The position numbers were made by a program, and so were the translations under genes. The notes beneath the pieces are model-generated. The model was not told the origin of the DNA. It worked only from the letters and a program-made list of their open reading frames with translations, and searched no databases. 8,909 bases of DNA from Flavobacteriales bacterium (lineage in GTDB: Bacteria > Bacteroidota > Bacteroidia > Flavobacteriales > BACL11): contig DUAL01000258.1 of the NCBI GenBank assembly GCA_012960835.1, positions 4,063-12,971 on the forward strand, read 5' to 3'. Shown piece after piece: positions 6,821 through 8,909 of the stretch (positions are counted from its first letter, which is position 1; the number at the start of each line of letters is the position of its first letter).

Positions 6821-8168
6821 AGGAATAATAGGAGGAGAAGTAGGAGATTCACTTTCACCTTTGGATATCGTTCGCTTTACAGCTTCCTATGCTACTTTTA
6901 TTAAAAAACAAGGAGGTAGTTCAAATACCATTATTATAGGAAGGGACGCTAGAATTTCAGGGGAGATGGTGAGTAATATTGTTTCAGGAACTTTAATGGG
7001 TTGTGGATTTGATGTATTGGATATTGGCCTGTCTACCACTCCAACTGTGGAGGTTGCTGTGCAGTTAAAACAATCAGCAGGAGGCATAATTATAACGGCA
7101 AGTCATAATCCAAAAGAGTGGAATGCGCTTAAATTACTGAATGGAAAAGGTGAGTTTTTGTCAGCAACAGATGGAGAAGAGATTTTATCAATAGCAGAAA
7201 ATGATAATTTTACTTTTACAGGGGTGAATAATTTAGGAGCTTATATATTTGATGATTCATATAATGATAAACACATTGAGCAAGTTTTGAAGCTGAAATT
7301 AGTAGATGTTGATTTAGTAAAATCAGCTGGATTTAAAGTGGTTGTTGATGCTGTGAATTCAACCGGTGGATTTATGATTCCTAAATTGTTAAAAAAAATG
7401 GGAGTGGAGTGCGTAAAATTATTCTGTAATCCAAACGGACAATTCCCGCATAACCCAGAACCACTTCCTGAAAACTTAACAGAAATATCAAAATTAGTTG
7501 TTGAAGAAAAAGCCCATTTTGGAATTGTAGTGGATCCTGATGTAGATAGATTGGCAATGGTTTGTGAAGATGGAAGTATGTTTGGAGAGGAATATACTTT
7601 GGTTGCAGTAGCTGATTTTGTACTGAGTAAAACTCCTGGAAATACGGTTTCTAATCTATCTTCCACAAGAGCTTTAAGGGATGTTACCAACATTCATAAT
7701 GGGCAATACCAAGCCTCAGCAGTTGGAGAGGTTAATGTGGTTGAAAAAATGAAAGCATGCAATGCAATAATTGGTGGAGAAGGAAATGGAGGAATAATCT
7801 ATCCAGAATTGCATTATGGAAGAGATGCCTTAATTGGAGTAGCACTATTTTTAACGCAATTGGCTGAACGAAAAATATCTACCAAAACTTTAAGAGATTC
7901 TTTTCCAAACTATTTTATATCAAAAAACAAAATGGAGTTAACTCCTGAAATAGATGTAGATGCTATTTTATCTACTTTGGAAAAGAAATATAAAGATGAA
8001 CAGATTACTACTATTGATGGGCTTAAAATTGATTTTGAAGATGGCTGGGTGCATCTTAGAAAATCCAATACTGAACCTATAATTCGTATTTATGCAGAAA
8101 GTGAGGGAGAGGAGAAAGCCATTGCTTTTGCACAAAATATGCTTCAAGAAATTAAAGAATTACTATAA
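6789..8168 (+). CDS. glmM: Phosphoglucosamine mutase (alpha-D-phosphohexomutase family)
   Basis: GlmM converts glucosamine-6-phosphate to glucosamine-1-phosphate on the cytoplasmic route to UDP-GlcNAc for peptidoglycan and surface glycans. All four family sites are present: the phosphoserine loop T-A-S-H-N-P (103-108, Ser105), the Mg2+ loop D-P-D-V-D-R (249-254), the sugar-binding loop G-E-G-N-G-G (330-335) and the phosphate-binding loop R-K-S-N-T-E-P (424-430). The 459-residue length is normal, and the S-I-S-G-I-R-G start fits the family. The sugar loop is the E-G-N-G-G form seen in archaeal and Bacteroidota members rather than the E-Q-S-G-H of Escherichia coli GlmM. Phosphomannomutase or phosphoglucomutase activity therefore cannot be excluded from sequence. 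It is transcribed away from the comA operon, and the next gene follows after 1 nt. No truncation is seen. Confidence 0.9.
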   Translation: MTLIKSISGIRGIIGGEVGDSLSPLDIVRFTASYATFIKKQGGSSNTIIIGRDARISGEMVSNIVSGTLMGCGFDVLDIGLSTTPTVEVAVQLKQSAGGIIITASHNPKEWNALKLLNGKGEFLSATDGEEILSIAENDNFTFTGVNNLGAYIFDDSYNDKHIEQVLKLKLVDVDLVKSAGFKVVVDAVNSTGGFMIPKLLKKMGVECVKLFCNPNGQFPHNPEPLPENLTEISKLVVEEKAHFGIVVDPDVDRLAMVCEDGSMFGEEYTLVAVADFVLSKTPGNTVSNLSSTRALRDVTNIHNGQYQASAVGEVNVVEKMKACNAIIGGEGNGGIIYPELHYGRDALIGVALFLTQLAERKISTKTLRDSFPNYFISKNKMELTPEIDVDAILSTLEKKYKDEQITTIDGLKIDFEDGWVHLRKSNTEPIIRIYAESEGEEKAIAFAQNMLQEIKELL

Positions 8169-8169
8169 A

Positions 8170-8909
8170 ATGAAAAGAGTTTATTTAGATAATGCTGCAA
8201 CTACTCCTATGGCGCCAGAAATTATTGAAATGATGAGCGATATGATGAAAACTAATTTCGCGAATCCATCATCTGTGCATTCCTTTGGTAGAGAATCTAA
8301 AATAATTGTTGAGAATGCTCGAAAAAGTATTGCTAATTTATTGAATACTTCACCAGGCTCTATCTTTTTTACTTCAGGTGGTACTGAGGCGGATAATATG
8401 GCAATTAAATGTGGAATACACGACCATGATATTAAACATGCTATCACTTCCAAGCTTTCTCATCATGCAGTTTTATATCCTTTGGAGGATTTAGCAGCAT
8501 CAGGAAAAATAGAACTTTCCTACATAGATATTGATGAAAATGGAGTAGTTTCTCTTTCTCATCTTAAAGAGTTGCTACAGAATAACCCCAGAACTCTTGT
8601 ATCCATTATGCATGCCAATAATGAGATAGGAACTATTCAGGATTTAAAACAAATAGGAGAAATCTGTAAAGAATATCATGCTATTTTCCATTCAGATACA
8701 GTACAAACCATAGCACATTTCCCTTTCAATATGCAAGAGCTAAATATCGATTTTATGGCTGCCTCTGCTCATAAATTTCACGGACCAAAAGGAGTGGGAT
8801 TTATATATATATCAGAAAATATTCAGATAAAGCCAATGCTAAGAGGAGGAGAACAAGAAAGAAATATGCGTGCTGGAACAGAGAATGTTTATGGTATTGC
8901 AGCCCTTGC
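8170..8909 (+). CDS. Cysteine desulfurase (NifS/IscS type), 3' end outside window
   Basis: A pyridoxal-phosphate enzyme that takes sulfur from cysteine as a protein-bound persulfide for Fe-S clusters and tRNA thiolation. The first 246 codons are present. The N-terminus VYLDNAATTP is diagnostic of class V aminotransferases. By comparison with IscS, cofactor residues are Thr72 in G-G-T-E-A-D-N, His98, Asp176 and Gln179 in H-S-D-T-V-Q-T, and the Schiff-base lysine Lys202 in S-A-H-K-F-H-G-P-K-G. R-A-G-T-E-N (234-239) follows as expected. The catalytic cysteine loop lies beyond residue 246, so activity and exact subgroup cannot be judged. A SufS assignment seems less likely, because the N-terminus begins directly at the conserved DNAATT without the longer SufS lead. 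It starts 1 nt after the glmM stop and is therefore probably co-transcribed. No iscU or suf gene is in the window. Confidence 0.93.
   Translation, partial: MKRVYLDNAATTPMAPEIIEMMSDMMKTNFANPSSVHSFGRESKIIVENARKSIANLLNTSPGSIFFTSGGTEADNMAIKCGIHDHDIKHAITSKLSHHAVLYPLEDLAASGKIELSYIDIDENGVVSLSHLKELLQNNPRTLVSIMHANNEIGTIQDLKQIGEICKEYHAIFHSDTVQTIAHFPFNMQELNIDFMAASAHKFHGPKGVGFIYISENIQIKPMLRGGEQERNMRAGTENVYGIAAL

Noticed and set aside
7241..7693. Antisense 150-codon open frame opposite glmM
   Set aside because: It lies wholly within a firmly identified gene, is rich in serine and threonine as expected of a mirrored frame, and matches no family I know.
8181..8453. Antisense 90-codon frame opposite the cysteine desulfurase
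   Set aside because: It overlaps conserved cofactor-binding codons of the real gene and has no independent support.
1..8909. A mobile island, defence locus, CRISPR array or structured RNA
   Set aside because: Genes are recognisable housekeeping families with uniform A/T-rich composition and tight operon packing. There are no long gaps, integrase, direct-repeat arrays or tRNA, and the only intergenic stretches are 82 bp or shorter.

Overview
The window looks like ordinary chromosomal core DNA from a low-GC member of the Bacteroidota, probably a flavobacterium-like lineage. Four things suggest this: the A/T-rich sequence, the near absence of Shine-Dalgarno sequences, promoter boxes of the Bacteroidota form TAnnTTTG, and a gene order (comA, DUF368, aroE, DUF349) that I recall as recurrent in that phylum. 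No tRNA, rRNA, CRISPR array, insertion sequence or phage gene is visible.

Layout: (1) bases 1-339 hold the 3' end of an unrecognised + strand gene with a DUF4177-like 'GWEF ... YYY' ending. (2) A 9-bp perfect hairpin at 362-385 separates it from a convergent - strand gene set and probably terminates both. (3) Bases 6706 down to 384 are a tightly packed - strand operon, in transcription order: comA (phosphosulfolactate synthase family), a DUF368 membrane protein (family of undecaprenyl-phosphate translocases), aroE (shikimate dehydrogenase), a five-repeat DUF349 protein, and uvrB (excision repair). Junctions are 0 nt, a 4-nt ATGA overlap, 18 nt and 3 nt. (4) Bases 6707-6788 are a short divergent promoter region with two back-to-back perfect TAnnTTTG boxes inside an imperfect dyad. 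(5) The + strand carries glmM (phosphoglucosamine mutase family) and, 1 nt later, a class V cysteine desulfurase that runs off the window end.

Functionally, the divergent pair of transcription units joins envelope precursor supply (GlmM towards UDP-GlcNAc, DUF368 for lipid-carrier recycling), aromatic synthesis (AroE), a sulfonate-forming enzyme (ComA) and genome repair (UvrB). The two least explained members are the bacterial ComA, which has no other coenzyme M genes beside it, and the DUF349 repeat protein. I see no clear new defence or mobile system. The most useful leads are the comA-DUF368 coupling, the shared promoter dyad, a probable internal promoter before the DUF349 gene, and the DUF349 repeat architecture.
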